In this document: in pieces, positions 34,201-42,933 of the stretch | Numbering within the stretch: position 1 is the first letter of the stretch | How the letters are laid out: each line of letters starts with the position of its first letter | Assembly: GCA_030681645.1 (NCBI GenBank) | Contig: JAUXRX010000053.1 | Coordinates: forward strand, 25,870 to 89,869 | DNA: 64,000 nucleotides | From: Archangium sp. | GTDB taxonomy: Bacteria; Myxococcota; Myxococcia; Myxococcales; Myxococcaceae | Direction: 5' to 3' | Position numbers and translations under genes: made by a program | Notes under the pieces: generated by a model | Databases searched by the model: none | What the model saw: the letters and a program-made list of their open reading frames with translations, nothing else | What the model was told of the DNA's origin: nothing

Positions 34201-34971
34201 GTGCTCAGCGCCCACGCCGAGCTGCCGATGTGGCTCAAGCTGCCGGTCGTCGCGGCAGTCACGGTCCTGGTGATCATCGTCAGCGGCCTGGTCTTCACGC
34301 TGCCTCCAGGTCCCCTGTGTGACGAGGGCATGGTGTGGTTCATGGAAGGCGGCTGCGACTGGGGCGGCAGCAACATCTTCTTCTTCGGCAAGCTGGGGCT
34401 CGTGCTGGTGACGAACGTCGTGGCCCTCACGGTGGGCCTCTCACCGGCCAGGCCGCGAACGGCGTTTCTGCCCCACGTGGGCGCGCTCGTGCTGATCGCG
34501 ATCACGCTCCTGCCGGGCACGGACGACTGCGTGGAGTACTACGGCCACCCGAACGGCAACTACTCACAGCTGCTGATCGAGCAGGCTGCTTTCGCGCTGC
34601 TCATCGTTGCCAGCTTCGGTGTCGTCTGGCGCTGGCCGAAGGTCTGGCGCGTGGCCGGCATTGCGGGCCTGAACCTGATCCACGTCGCGCTCTTCTACGT
34701 CTGGTGCGAGGTGATGCCGCACTGGACCTGGCTGCACACCACGCTCCTCAGCGGCTCACTGTTCCTGCTCGCGCTCGTCTTCGGAACGCGTGGCGCAGCT
34801 CGAGCGCGACGACACGAAGGTGGCGCGCAAGACGCTGCCCACCGAGCCGTGGCCGAACGCCCAGGAACTGCTCGATCAGTTGGATGCTGCCGCGGCGCTC
34901 GGAGACATGAGCTCGGGAAGACCCCAGTGAGGAGTCAGTTCCGAGCGCATGACCCAGGGTGCCGGGGTTAA
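34201..34971 (+). CDS. Integral membrane protein, unknown; C-terminal reading frame doubtful
   Basis: An unrecognised membrane protein with about four hydrophobic spans (near LPVVAAVTVLVIIVSGLVF, FFFGKLGLVLVTNVVALTVG, HVGALVLIAITLLPG and later LLIVASFGVVW and TLLSGSLFLLALVFG). Start is GTG 34201 with no clear ribosome site. From about 34785 the frame becomes Arg/Gly/Ala-rich and loses the G/C third-position pattern, while the frame one base ahead keeps it and reads ERVAQLERDDTKVARKTLPT through to a stop at 34928-34930. The natural C-terminus is therefore probably in that frame, pointing to a frameshift (mutation or sequencing error). The 256-residue reading given here is probably wrong over its last 60 residues. 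Confidence 0.5.
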   Translation: MLSAHAELPMWLKLPVVAAVTVLVIIVSGLVFTLPPGPLCDEGMVWFMEGGCDWGGSNIFFFGKLGLVLVTNVVALTVGLSPARPRTAFLPHVGALVLIAITLLPGTDDCVEYYGHPNGNYSQLLIEQAAFALLIVASFGVVWRWPKVWRVAGIAGLNLIHVALFYVWCEVMPHWTWLHTTLLSGSLFLLALVFGTRGAARARRHEGGAQDAAHRAVAERPGTARSVGCCRGARRHELGKTPVRSQFRAHDPGCRG

Positions 34972-34984
34972 GTGTCTGACGAAC

Positions 34985-35719
34985 ATGAGACCGGCGCTCC
35001 TCCTCGGCTTCTTCGTCTCGGCCTGCAGCGGCGCCGGCACGCAGCTCGACTCGGGCGCAGCCCTGTGGATCATGGTCCCGCCGGGGGAGTGCCTGCCTGC
35101 CGCTGCCGGTACGCAGCGCTGCGAGCAATTCTCGTTCTTCAATCAGTGTCTCTCCGGCGAGGCCGCGCAGCGCCGCTTCATGTGCGATCTCGCCACCGAG
35201 CGCCGGGAGATCGTCGGCAGCTTCACCTGCCGGGAAGGCCTCGAGTGGCGGCTCGCGCTCCCCAGCTCGCCTGAGACGTGCTCCTACGCGAACGGCTCGC
35301 TGGTCGGCGCGACCTTCGAGGACGATCGCCGGAAGTCGATCGCCGGCTATTGGGAGTTCCACGACTGCGTGGCCACCGAGCTCTGCCCCTTCTGGGACGG
35401 CGGCACCTGCACGCCGAAGGGGAACGCCAGCCGGCCGTGCGACGAAGACGTGTCGCACTTTCCCTTCTGCAGGCCGACCGAGGCCGAGCAGCGCGCCCGG
35501 TTGTGTGCGCCTGACTCGGGCTCGTACGGGCGTTTTGCGTCCGCGTGCGACGGCGGGGTGCAGTTGGTTGACGTGCACACCGGGCTGGGGCCCACCGACA
35601 CGTGCAGCTACCGCGACGGCGGACTCATCGGCGCGAGCACCGTCTCCGACACCAACACTGGCCCGGTGCATGGCGCCTGGTCGCTGGGCGAGTGCGCACC
35701 GGTCCGCCTCTGCCCCTGA
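34985..35719 (+). CDS. Cys-rich lipoprotein with an internal duplication
   Basis: A secreted protein of unknown function (244 aa). The N-terminus MRPALLLGFFVSACSG is a lipoprotein signal. Two modules of about 95 residues share the pattern E-A-x-QR(R/A)R-x-C ... TCSY(A/R)(N/D)G(S/G)L(V/I)GA ... G-W(E/S) ... C-x(6)-LCP, with matching cysteines. They are a tandem duplication in which each half probably holds its own disulfides. ATG 34985 was chosen to begin at the signal peptide. Confidence 0.65.
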   Translation: MRPALLLGFFVSACSGAGTQLDSGAALWIMVPPGECLPAAAGTQRCEQFSFFNQCLSGEAAQRRFMCDLATERREIVGSFTCREGLEWRLALPSSPETCSYANGSLVGATFEDDRRKSIAGYWEFHDCVATELCPFWDGGTCTPKGNASRPCDEDVSHFPFCRPTEAEQRARLCAPDSGSYGRFASACDGGVQLVDVHTGLGPTDTCSYRDGGLIGASTVSDTNTGPVHGAWSLGECAPVRLCP

Positions 35720-35741
35720 GTCAGACCGAGCGGGGCTGAAG

Positions 35742-35985
35742 TTACCGCAGGTCCGTGACAGGGCACGGAGCGCAGGTCGCCCGTAGGTCGTTGCGCCAAC
35801 CCCGCGGCGAGCGCTCGCACACCGCGTTGATCCTCGAGGCGACGCGGCCCTTCACCAGGCACCCATCGACCTCGACCGGGGCTTCGAGCGTGCCGCGCAC
35901 CAGGTACCGACACCAGCTCGACCTGGGACTTCGCGGCGAAGCGCACCCCGTAGCGCGTGAAAGGGAGACCAGGAGCAACCCGCTT
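35742..35985 (-). pseudogene. Possible 3' remnant of a broken gene
   Basis: The 342-base gap between 35719 and 36062 holds no intact gene. On the minus strand, codons with the local G/C third-position bias read GLPFTRYGVRFAAKSQVELV, then from about 35907 the bias moves to another frame, RYLVRGTLEAPVEVDGCLVK and onward to a TAA at 35742. The two pieces would join into one C-terminal fragment of about 75 residues with one frameshift. No family was recognised. Confidence 0.3.
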
Positions 35986-36061
35986 TCCCCTCGCGACGAA
36001 ACGTTTTGAGGACTGGTGATGCCTGGTTGCACGCTGCGGACCGCTCTGGTGTCACTCGTTC

Positions 36062-38752
36062 ATGCGTCTCGTCTTCTTCGTCTCCCTGCTTCTGGCACTC
36101 GTGGGCTGCGACTGCGGCCAGCCGGTCCAGCCTCTGTACGGGCAGCTCCGCGCCGAGCCGGGCTCGCTCGACTTCGGCGTGGTGGCGCCCGGGGCGCGAA
36201 TCACGCGCCAGGTGACCCTGCAGAACCAGGGCAGCGCGCCGGTGCTCATCTCGCGGGCGTCGCTGGCCGACGCGACGCTCGGTTTTGCCGCCGGCAATCC
36301 GCCTGCGCGGCTCGAGGCGGGTGAGTCGGCCCAGCTCGACGTGGTCTTCACCGGCTCGCTCATCGAGGGCGTCACCGCCACCCGGTTGACCATCGAGTCC
36401 GACGCCGCCAACGCGCCCTCGCTCGAGATCCCCCTCACCGCGCGCTCTCAGGCCGGGCAGCCCGACGCCGGCGCGATGGACTCGGGAGTCGACGCGGGCG
36501 AACCAGACGCGGGACAGCTCGACGCCGGCGAAGCGGACGCAGGCTTCGACGCCGGCGCGATGGACGCAGGCTTCGACGCCGGCGTGATGGACGCAGGCTT
36601 CGACGCCGGCGTGGTGGACGCGGGCTTCGACGCCGGCGTGGTCGACGCGGGCTTCGATGCCGGCGTGGCCTGGGTCGAGCTCGGCGCCGGCTGGGGCCAC
36701 ACCTGCGGCCTGCGCGCCGACGGAGAGGTGCGCTGCTGGGGCTACAACGAGCGGCTCCAGACGGGCGTGGACGCGGGCACCTTCTTCGCCACGCCGATGA
36801 CCGTGGCGGGGTTGACTGACGTGGTGCAGCTCGCGCCCGGCGGCGAGTTCACCTGCGCGCGCACCTCGCAGGGCACCGTGAAGTGCTGGGGCGCCGGCGA
36901 GTTCGGGCAGCTCGGCAACGGGTCGGGGGCGTCGAGCGACGTACCCGTCACCGTGCAGGGGCTCTCCGACGCCACCTCGCTGGTGGCTGGCTACGGCTAT
37001 GCCTGCGCGCTGCGGGCGGGCGGCACGGCCATGTGCTGGGGCGCCAATGGCTCGCTGCAGCTGGGCACGGGCAGCACCGCGGGCTTCAGCAGCACGCCGG
37101 GCACCGTGTCGGGCCTGACGCAAATCGCCGAGCTCTCCGCGGGCTACGCGCACGCCTGCGCGCGGCTCACCTCGGGCGCCATTCACTGCTGGGGCAGCAA
37201 CGTCTCGGCCCAGCTCGGGCGCTCTGGCGGCAACGTCGCAACGCCGGTGCCCGTCCCCAGCCTCACCAACGCCGTCGAGGTCTCGGCGGGCTTCGGCCAC
37301 ACCTGCGCGCGGCAGGCGGCGGGGACCGTGCTGTGCCTGGGCCACGGCAGCTTCGGCCAGCTGGGCGACGGCATGAGCACCATCGGCAGCTCGATCACCC
37401 CCAGGCAGGTGCTCAACCTCACCGACGCCGTCGAGCTGGCCAGCGGCAACAACCACGTCTGTGCGCGCCGCGCGGGCGGGCAGCTGGCGTGCTGGGGCGA
37501 GGGCGCGAACGGGCAGCTCGGCACGGGGCTGAACGCCAACGCGCTCGCGCCGGCGGCCGTGCCGCTGCTGACGGGGGTGCAGAAGCTTCGCGCCGGCAAC
37601 GACTTCACCTGCGCGCTGGTCTCGGGTGGCGATGCGCTGTGCTGGGGCTTCGACTTCGGCGGCCAGCTCGGCCGGGGCATCGCCGCGCGGGTGCTCACCG
37701 CGAGCGTGGTGGCGCTGCCGCCGGTCTCGGCGCTGTCGGCGGGCGAAGCGAGCGCCTGCGCCGTCGTCGACGGGGGCGTGTGGTGCTGGGGCGAAAACAG
37801 CAGCGGCGAGCTGGGCGACGGCACGAAGGTCAGCCGCTACTCCCCGGTGAACGTGGCGGGCATCACCGGCGCGACCTCGGTCGCGGTCAACGCTTCGCAC
37901 GGCTGCGCGGTGCTCGCGGGGGGCACGGTGCGGTGCTGGGGCGACAACCAATTGGGCGAGCTGGGCGACGGCACGCAGCTCCCGCGCACGGGCGCGGTGG
38001 ACGTCCTGGGCCTGTCGAACGTGGTCGAGCTCGCCGCCGGCGCGGTGCACACCTGCGCGCGGACCAGCGCGGGCCAGGTGAAGTGCTGGGGCTTCGACGG
38101 CGCGGGGCAGATCGGCGACGGGCTGCTGACGCCCCGGCTCACGCCCTTCACCCTCCCCGGAATCAGCGACGCGGTGAGCCTCACCTCTGGCCACAGCCAC
38201 ACCTGCCTCGCGCGCGCCACGGGCGAGGTGCAGTGCTGGGGCCACGATGCCCAGGGACAGGTCGGCGATCTCGGCACCGTGGCTCGCACCACCCCCTTCG
38301 TAGTGCCCGGCATCACCAACGCGCAGAGCGTGGCGGCCGGCATTCACTTCAGCTGCGCGCGGCTGGCGAGCGGCAGCGTGCGGTGCTGGGGGGACAATGG
38401 CTGGGGCCAGCTGGGCGACCCCACGCTCGGCCCGCTGCCCGCGGGCACGACCTTCGCCGGCTACACCGACGTCACCGCGCTGTGGGCGCAGGGCTACCAC
38501 ACCTGCGTGCGGCGCTCGGGAGGGGAGGTTCGCTGCGCGGGCCGCAACTCCGACGGAGACTTCGGTATCGGCACCGACACCTACAACTTCTCCTCTCCGG
38601 TGCTCGCGTTCCCCGGGGCGAGCACGGTCGCGCCGGGTGACCTCTTTACCTGTGCGCTGACGGCGGGCGTGGTGCGCTGCGCAGGCCGCAATGACCGGGG
38701 CTCGGTGGGCAACGGCATCGACCCGCGGGTGCCCGGGCGCGTGCTGCGCTGA
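36062..38752 (+). CDS. RCC1-repeat lipoprotein with Ig-like domain and DAG linker
   Basis: A surface lipoprotein (896 aa) of unknown role. Lipobox LALVGC is followed by an Ig-like ASPM/SPD-2/Hydin-type domain (about 28-132; GSLDFGVVAPGARITRQVTL) and an Asp-Ala-Gly linker with five 9-residue repeats. Fourteen RCC1-type repeats follow, each with HTCA, then CWG and a GQLG-like turn. Fourteen repeats fit two seven-bladed propellers. Two of the last CWG motifs are degenerate (CAG). Similar large lipoproteins are common in myxobacteria. ATG 36062 is the start. Confidence 0.82.
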   Translation: MRLVFFVSLLLALVGCDCGQPVQPLYGQLRAEPGSLDFGVVAPGARITRQVTLQNQGSAPVLISRASLADATLGFAAGNPPARLEAGESAQLDVVFTGSLIEGVTATRLTIESDAANAPSLEIPLTARSQAGQPDAGAMDSGVDAGEPDAGQLDAGEADAGFDAGAMDAGFDAGVMDAGFDAGVVDAGFDAGVVDAGFDAGVAWVELGAGWGHTCGLRADGEVRCWGYNERLQTGVDAGTFFATPMTVAGLTDVVQLAPGGEFTCARTSQGTVKCWGAGEFGQLGNGSGASSDVPVTVQGLSDATSLVAGYGYACALRAGGTAMCWGANGSLQLGTGSTAGFSSTPGTVSGLTQIAELSAGYAHACARLTSGAIHCWGSNVSAQLGRSGGNVATPVPVPSLTNAVEVSAGFGHTCARQAAGTVLCLGHGSFGQLGDGMSTIGSSITPRQVLNLTDAVELASGNNHVCARRAGGQLACWGEGANGQLGTGLNANALAPAAVPLLTGVQKLRAGNDFTCALVSGGDALCWGFDFGGQLGRGIAARVLTASVVALPPVSALSAGEASACAVVDGGVWCWGENSSGELGDGTKVSRYSPVNVAGITGATSVAVNASHGCAVLAGGTVRCWGDNQLGELGDGTQLPRTGAVDVLGLSNVVELAAGAVHTCARTSAGQVKCWGFDGAGQIGDGLLTPRLTPFTLPGISDAVSLTSGHSHTCLARATGEVQCWGHDAQGQVGDLGTVARTTPFVVPGITNAQSVAAGIHFSCARLASGSVRCWGDNGWGQLGDPTLGPLPAGTTFAGYTDVTALWAQGYHTCVRRSGGEVRCAGRNSDGDFGIGTDTYNFSSPVLAFPGASTVAPGDLFTCALTAGVVRCAGRNDRGSVGNGIDPRVPGRVLR
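36536..36670 (+). repeat. Five 27-bp units encoding DAGFDAGVx
   Basis: Five tandem 27-base units (DAGFDAGAM, DAGFDAGVM, DAGFDAGVV, DAGFDAGVV, DAGFDAGVA), nearly identical in DNA. A flexible acidic linker; copy number is likely to vary between strains. Confidence 0.85.
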
Positions 38753-38792
38753 GCGACGGCCTCCCGCGAGCCAACGGAGGATGCGCAACTGG

Positions 38793-38820
38793 CCTCTCGA
38801 CTTCACCCGGGGTGAACGGT
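38793..38820 (+). repeat. Repeat family B copy upstream of plsB
   Basis: CTCTCGACTTCACCCGGGGTGAACGG, a variant of the family B core, lies in the gap between the RCC1 gene and the plsB start. Confidence 0.6.
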
Positions 38821-38831
38821 TTGGTGCGTCC

Positions 38832-41141
38832 ATGCCGGGAGCGCAGCCGCAGGTCTTCCTCGTCGATGGTGGCTCCTTCGACCGTGGCCTGATCGAGGAG
38901 TGGATCGCCAAGAACCACCCCGGGCAACACGAGCTCCTTCGCATTCCCCCCACGCGCGCGTGGGATGCCGGCCGCATCGACCCCGCGTTGATCGAGCGCC
39001 TCGCGCGCGGCGACGACCCCCTCTTCACGCCGGTGCGCGTGGCGTGGCTGCCGCGGCAATTCGAAGGCGAGCGCGCGGTGCGGCTCTACGACCTGCTCAC
39101 GCTGGGAAATCCCCGCGCGCCCGGCCTCATCGGCAAGCGCTGGGTCCTCTCCCGTCACCCCGATCGCGTGCGCGTCGTCGCCGGAGAACCGGCCCCCGCT
39201 TCCGTCCTCCGCGCGAGGTGGATGAGCGGCGGTGGCGACAAGGACCCCGAGCCTTCTTCGCTGGCGCTCTTCGTGCTGCGGCAGGCCGCGCTGGCGTTGG
39301 AGCGGGCTGAGCGTCCCCTGCGTGGCGCGCGCTACAAGGTGCCCCGCTTCGTGCGCCAGGAGATCCTCGGCCACCGCGAGTTCCGCGCGGGCCTGGGCAC
39401 CCTCACCACCAGCACCGGCCTGTCGGCCGAGCGCGTCAAGCGCCGCGCCGGCTACTACCTCGGTGAGATCGCCGCGCGCGTCAGCCCCTACGTCATCGAC
39501 CTGGTGCACCGGCTCATTCGCGTGGTGTACCGCCAGGGCTACGGCGAGGAGATCGTCTACGACCGCGCGAAGCTGCAGGCGCTGCTCGCCCCGAAGCACG
39601 GCCAGACCGTGGTGTTCCTGCCCACGCACAAGTCCAACCTCGACCACGCCATCCTGCAGTACCTGCTCTACGACAACGGCTCGCCGCCCAATCACACCGC
39701 CGGCGGCATCAACATGAACTTCTTCCCGGTGGGGCCGATCTTCCGGCGCACGGGGGTGTTCTTCATCCGCCGCTCGTTCAAGGACAACCCCATTTACAAG
39801 TTCGTGCTGCGCCAGTACGTCGACTTCCTGGTGGAGAAGCGCTTCTCGATGGAGTGGTACATCGAGGGCGGCCGGTCCCGCTCGGGCAAGCTGCTCCCGC
39901 CGCGCTTCGGCATGCTCGCGTACGTGGTCGACGCCTGGCGGCGCGGCCGCGCGGACGACGTGCTGCTGGTGCCGGTGTCCATCGCGTACGACCAGATCTC
40001 CGACGTGGGCGACTACTCACGCGAGGCCCGGGGCGGGGTGAAGCAGAAGGAAGGCCTCGGCTGGTTCGTGAAGCTGCTCCGCTCGCTCAAGCGCAGCTAC
40101 GGCAACATTCACGTGCGCTTCGGCGAGCCGGTGTCGCTGCGGGCCGAGCTGGGCCCCTCGACTTCGCTCGGGAACGGTGCGGAAGAGAAGGACCTTCCTG
40201 TGCAGAAGCTCGCCTTCGAGGTGTGCCACCGCATCAACGGCGTCACGCCCATCACCCCCAACGCCGCCATCTCGCTCGCGCTGCTCGGAGCGGGAGAGCG
40301 CGCCGTCTCGGTGGAAGAGCTGCTCTACCTGCTGCGCAACCTGGTGCAGTACGCGCGCAAGCGCTCGCTGCCCTCGACCACGCCGCTCGACGATCTCGAG
40401 ACCGTCGACGGCGTGACGAGACACCTGAAGGGGCTCGCCGAGAACGGCGTGGTGCGCTGCTTCGACGAGGGGCCCGAGCCGGTGTGGGGCCTGGTGCCTG
40501 ATCAGTTCCTCACCGCCGCGTACTACCGGAACACCATCCTCCACTTCTTCGTCAACGCGTCCATCGCCGAGCTCGCGTTGCTGCACGCCGACGGCGTCAC
40601 CTCTGACAAGCGGCAGGCCTTCGACGACGAGGCGATGCGGCTGCGCGACCTGCTCAAGTACGAGTTCTTCTTCGCCGACAAGGACGCGTTCCGCGCCGAG
40701 CTCGCCGCCGAGGTCGCCTTTCACGCACCCGACTGGGAAGCGCGCCTCGCCGCGGGCGAGGTGGAAGGCGTGGTGCGCAGGTTCAAGCCGTTCAGCGCGC
40801 ACCGCATCCTCAGGCCGTTCGTCGACGCCTGGCGCACGGTGGCAGACGCGCTGCTGCGGCACGACGCGAAGGCGCCGGTGGAGCAGGGGCCCTTCATCGA
40901 GAAGTGCCTCTCGCTGGGCAAGCAGTACGTGCTGCAGAAGCGCGTGCACTCCGAGGAGAGCGTGTCGAAGGTGTTGTTCGACACCGCGCTCAAGCTCGCC
41001 GCCAACCGCAACCTGCTCGGCGTCGGTGAGGGACTCGTCGAGCGCAGGCGCGCCTTCTCCGAGCAGCTGAAGGACGTGGTGCGACGCCTCGACGCGGTGG
41101 AATCGCTCGCGGCGAGCCGGCGCGCGGGGCTGATCGACTGA
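38832..41141 (+). CDS. plsB: Glycerol-3-phosphate 1-O-acyltransferase (PlsB family)
   Basis: A membrane-associated enzyme that puts the first acyl chain on sn-glycerol-3-phosphate, opening phospholipid synthesis. The 769-residue length fits PlsB. Family motifs are present: the catalytic HX4D box THKSNLDH (His266, Asp271), GGINMNFFPVGPIFRRTGVFFIRR, and EGGRSRSGKLLPPR. ATG 38832 was chosen as the first start after repeat-like DNA; ATG 38781 has GGAGG directly against it (zero spacing) and would translate the repeat. A family B repeat is read in frame at 40154, adding GPSTSLGNGAEEK to a loop after FGEPVSLRAEL. In this window it could feed PUFA into lipids, but that is inference. Confidence 0.9.
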   Translation: MPGAQPQVFLVDGGSFDRGLIEEWIAKNHPGQHELLRIPPTRAWDAGRIDPALIERLARGDDPLFTPVRVAWLPRQFEGERAVRLYDLLTLGNPRAPGLIGKRWVLSRHPDRVRVVAGEPAPASVLRARWMSGGGDKDPEPSSLALFVLRQAALALERAERPLRGARYKVPRFVRQEILGHREFRAGLGTLTTSTGLSAERVKRRAGYYLGEIAARVSPYVIDLVHRLIRVVYRQGYGEEIVYDRAKLQALLAPKHGQTVVFLPTHKSNLDHAILQYLLYDNGSPPNHTAGGINMNFFPVGPIFRRTGVFFIRRSFKDNPIYKFVLRQYVDFLVEKRFSMEWYIEGGRSRSGKLLPPRFGMLAYVVDAWRRGRADDVLLVPVSIAYDQISDVGDYSREARGGVKQKEGLGWFVKLLRSLKRSYGNIHVRFGEPVSLRAELGPSTSLGNGAEEKDLPVQKLAFEVCHRINGVTPITPNAAISLALLGAGERAVSVEELLYLLRNLVQYARKRSLPSTTPLDDLETVDGVTRHLKGLAENGVVRCFDEGPEPVWGLVPDQFLTAAYYRNTILHFFVNASIAELALLHADGVTSDKRQAFDDEAMRLRDLLKYEFFFADKDAFRAELAAEVAFHAPDWEARLAAGEVEGVVRRFKPFSAHRILRPFVDAWRTVADALLRHDAKAPVEQGPFIEKCLSLGKQYVLQKRVHSEESVSKVLFDTALKLAANRNLLGVGEGLVERRRAFSEQLKDVVRRLDAVESLAASRRAGLID
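40154..40177 (+). repeat. Repeat family B copy inside plsB
   Basis: CCCCTCGACTTCGCTCGGGAACGG matches the family B core with small changes. It sits in frame in plsB after the conserved FGEPVSL segment. Confidence 0.65.
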
Positions 41142-41146
41142 TCGTC

Positions 41147-41187
41147 TCCCTCTCCCTGCGCAGCGGGGAGAGGGCTGGGGTGAGGGG
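41147..41187 (+). repeat. Palindromic repeat family A, between convergent genes
   Basis: Forward copy filling the gap between the plsB stop (41141) and the stop of the minus-strand coiled-coil gene (41191). This is the same convergent-gene placement as the copy at 16490. Confidence 0.85.
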
Positions 41188-41190
41188 CGC

Positions 41191-41676
41191 TCAGGCGCTC
41201 GGCGCGAGCTTCAGAACCGCGGACATCAGCGCAGCGTTCCCGTCGGCGACTGCCTTCTCGAGGCGGTCGAAGCGCGCGTCCATCTTGTCGAAGCGCGCGT
41301 AGACGTCCTCGCGGAACGTGTTCATGTCGTCACGAAACACGATGAGGTCTTCGGCGACGTCGGCAACACGGCCGGTCAAGTGGTGAAGGTCATTCGCCAG
41401 CACTTCGACCCTGATGGTCAGGTGGTCGACCCGCTCAGTGAGATGGTCGACCCGCGCTGTGAGGTGGTCGACCCGCTCGGTGAGGTGGTCGACGCGCTCG
41501 GTGAGGTGGTCGACCCGCTCCTCGAGGTGCTCGACTCGCTCGGTCAGGTGATCGACGCGGCCGGTCAGGTGATCGACCCTGTCGGTCAGGTGATCGACTC
41601 TGCCCTCCAGGCGCTCAATCGCGAGCTTCACGGAATCGAACTCCTCTCTCGTCACTGCCTCAGCCGCCTGCGACAC
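41191..41676 (-). CDS. Heptad-repeat coiled-coil protein
   Basis: A 161-residue protein of unknown function. Residues 26-88 are nine perfect heptads of the form RVDHLTE, with Val and Leu at a/d positions, predicting a long parallel coiled coil. A second helical part follows (DDMNTFREDVYARFDKMDAR) and a short tail. There is no signal peptide or membrane span. Start is GTG 41676. The repeat DNA is a 21-bp tandem array, so length may vary between strains. It could be an oligomerisation stalk or a scaffold; nothing more specific is visible. Confidence 0.7.
   Translation of the reverse strand: MSQAAEAVTREEFDSVKLAIERLEGRVDHLTDRVDHLTGRVDHLTERVEHLEERVDHLTERVDHLTERVDHLTARVDHLTERVDHLTIRVEVLANDLHHLTGRVADVAEDLIVFRDDMNTFREDVYARFDKMDARFDRLEKAVADGNAALMSAVLKLAPSA
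41413..41601 (-). repeat. 21-bp tandem repeat, nine units
   Basis: Nine consecutive 21-base units (GTGGTCGACCCGCTCGGTGA type on the plus strand) encode nine heptads. The units are nearly identical, and their length equals three turns of the heptad code, so copy changes keep frame and coiled-coil phase. Confidence 0.88.
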
Positions 41677-41925
41677 GTCGCCTCCAGTGTACCGGTTTCA
41701 GGGTGCACCGTGCACGGGCAGGGCCAGCGCTCTTGCCCGCGCGGTGCCTGCGCTGCATCGCAGACCGCGGCTGGGGCGTGGACTGTCCAACTCCATTCTC
41801 AGCCGTGGAGAACCTCGGCTCCGCCAGATGGGAGCAGAAACCAGCCTGTCCCCCTTTTCTTCGACGAGCCGCCGCGGGGCTCCACAAGCGACATGCGCGG
41901 GCACCGGGTTTACAGTGAACGCTGC

Positions 41926-42906
41926 ATGGCTGCGGGCGATGGAAAACCAAAACCGGGTCCGCTCGCGCCGAAGCCGCCGCAGATGCCGCGCGCCAAGCCG
42001 CGTGGCACCTCGGACTCTGCGTTCGAGCTCGCCCCGGTCGGCGGCGCGACCTCGCGCTCTGCGCCCAGCTTTCCGCGCGTGCCCACCTCGCAGTCGATGA
42101 AGGCCGCCAACCCCTTCGGCGCCGAGGAGAAGACCAAGACCAGCATGCAAGACCTCCCGCGCGTCGGCGGGGCGTCGTCGAACAACCTGCAGCCCGTGGG
42201 GCCGAGGCCCGCGCTGGTGCAGCCGCCGCGCCGCAAGTCGAACGTGATTCAGAAGCGGCTCGCCTCGTCGGGCTTCGATGAAGAAGAGCGCACGCAGATC
42301 GACGCCATGCTGGGGCGCTCCAAGAGCGTGGAGCTGGACCTCGACGAGGAGATCCACACCAACACCAACGAGTTCTACGACGGCGAGACGCCGGCCGAGG
42401 AGGTCGTCGACAAGGAGACCTGGCGCGCGGTGAAGGCGCCGGTGCAGAGCCGCCCGAAGCGCCGCTCGGGCCGCACGTTGTGGAGCGTGATCGACCAGTT
42501 CGCCGTGGGGAACAACCCGCGCTACTCGGTGATCAGCCCCGCGGCTGATCCACGCGCCCACGTCTTCACCTGGGACGTGTCGATGGCCATGGAGTGCGAG
42601 ATTCCCCACAACCGCGGCGGCCGCGAGATGACGCTCGCGCAGACGGTGGACTGGGTGCGGCTCGAGTGCATCTACCGCGGCTGGAGGAAGATCGACTCGG
42701 CCGGCGCGCTCGCCGCGGCCGATCGCGGTGAGCTGGTGGTCGCCATCTCGCGCGACACCAAGGCCCGCGCGCTGGCCATCGTCCGGCCCGGCGGCGCGGG
42801 GGACGATGGTCTGCCCCGCGTCGCGTCCGCGGGCAGACCGCGGGGGAACGACCTCAGCGTGGCCCAGGCCATCGGGCCTGCGGTCGATTTCTACACGCAC
42901 CCCTGA
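41926..42906 (+). CDS. Unknown protein with basic Pro-rich N-terminus and a conserved C-terminal domain
   Basis: A 326-residue protein of no firm family. Residues 1-120 are Pro/Lys/Arg/Ser-rich and probably disordered. A short acidic helix (KSVELDLDEEIHTNTNEFYDG-like) follows. The C-terminal part (about 200-326) reads WDVSMAMECEIP, then ECIYRGWRKID, LAAADRGELVVA, LAIVRPGG, and ends DFYTHP. This order resembles papain/CHAP-like cell-wall amidases (W...A.GE.VVA...IVRPG...FY.H), but the expected Cys and the His before the IVRPG strand are absent. If related, it is likely inactive. ATG 41926 was chosen; ATG 41893 is also in frame. Confidence 0.5.
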   Translation: MAAGDGKPKPGPLAPKPPQMPRAKPRGTSDSAFELAPVGGATSRSAPSFPRVPTSQSMKAANPFGAEEKTKTSMQDLPRVGGASSNNLQPVGPRPALVQPPRRKSNVIQKRLASSGFDEEERTQIDAMLGRSKSVELDLDEEIHTNTNEFYDGETPAEEVVDKETWRAVKAPVQSRPKRRSGRTLWSVIDQFAVGNNPRYSVISPAADPRAHVFTWDVSMAMECEIPHNRGGREMTLAQTVDWVRLECIYRGWRKIDSAGALAAADRGELVVAISRDTKARALAIVRPGGAGDDGLPRVASAGRPRGNDLSVAQAIGPAVDFYTHP

Positions 42907-42933
42907 GCGTCGCCGAAACAGGGCTCGCCCCCC

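Noticed and set aside
38781..38831. ATG 38781 as plsB start behind GGAGG
   Set aside because: The GGAGG directly abuts the ATG with no spacing, and the added residues come from a repeat element; ATG 38832 is more plausible.
41413..41601. CRISPR-like regular repeat
   Set aside because: The 21-base units are contiguous without spacers and encode heptads; it is a coding minisatellite.
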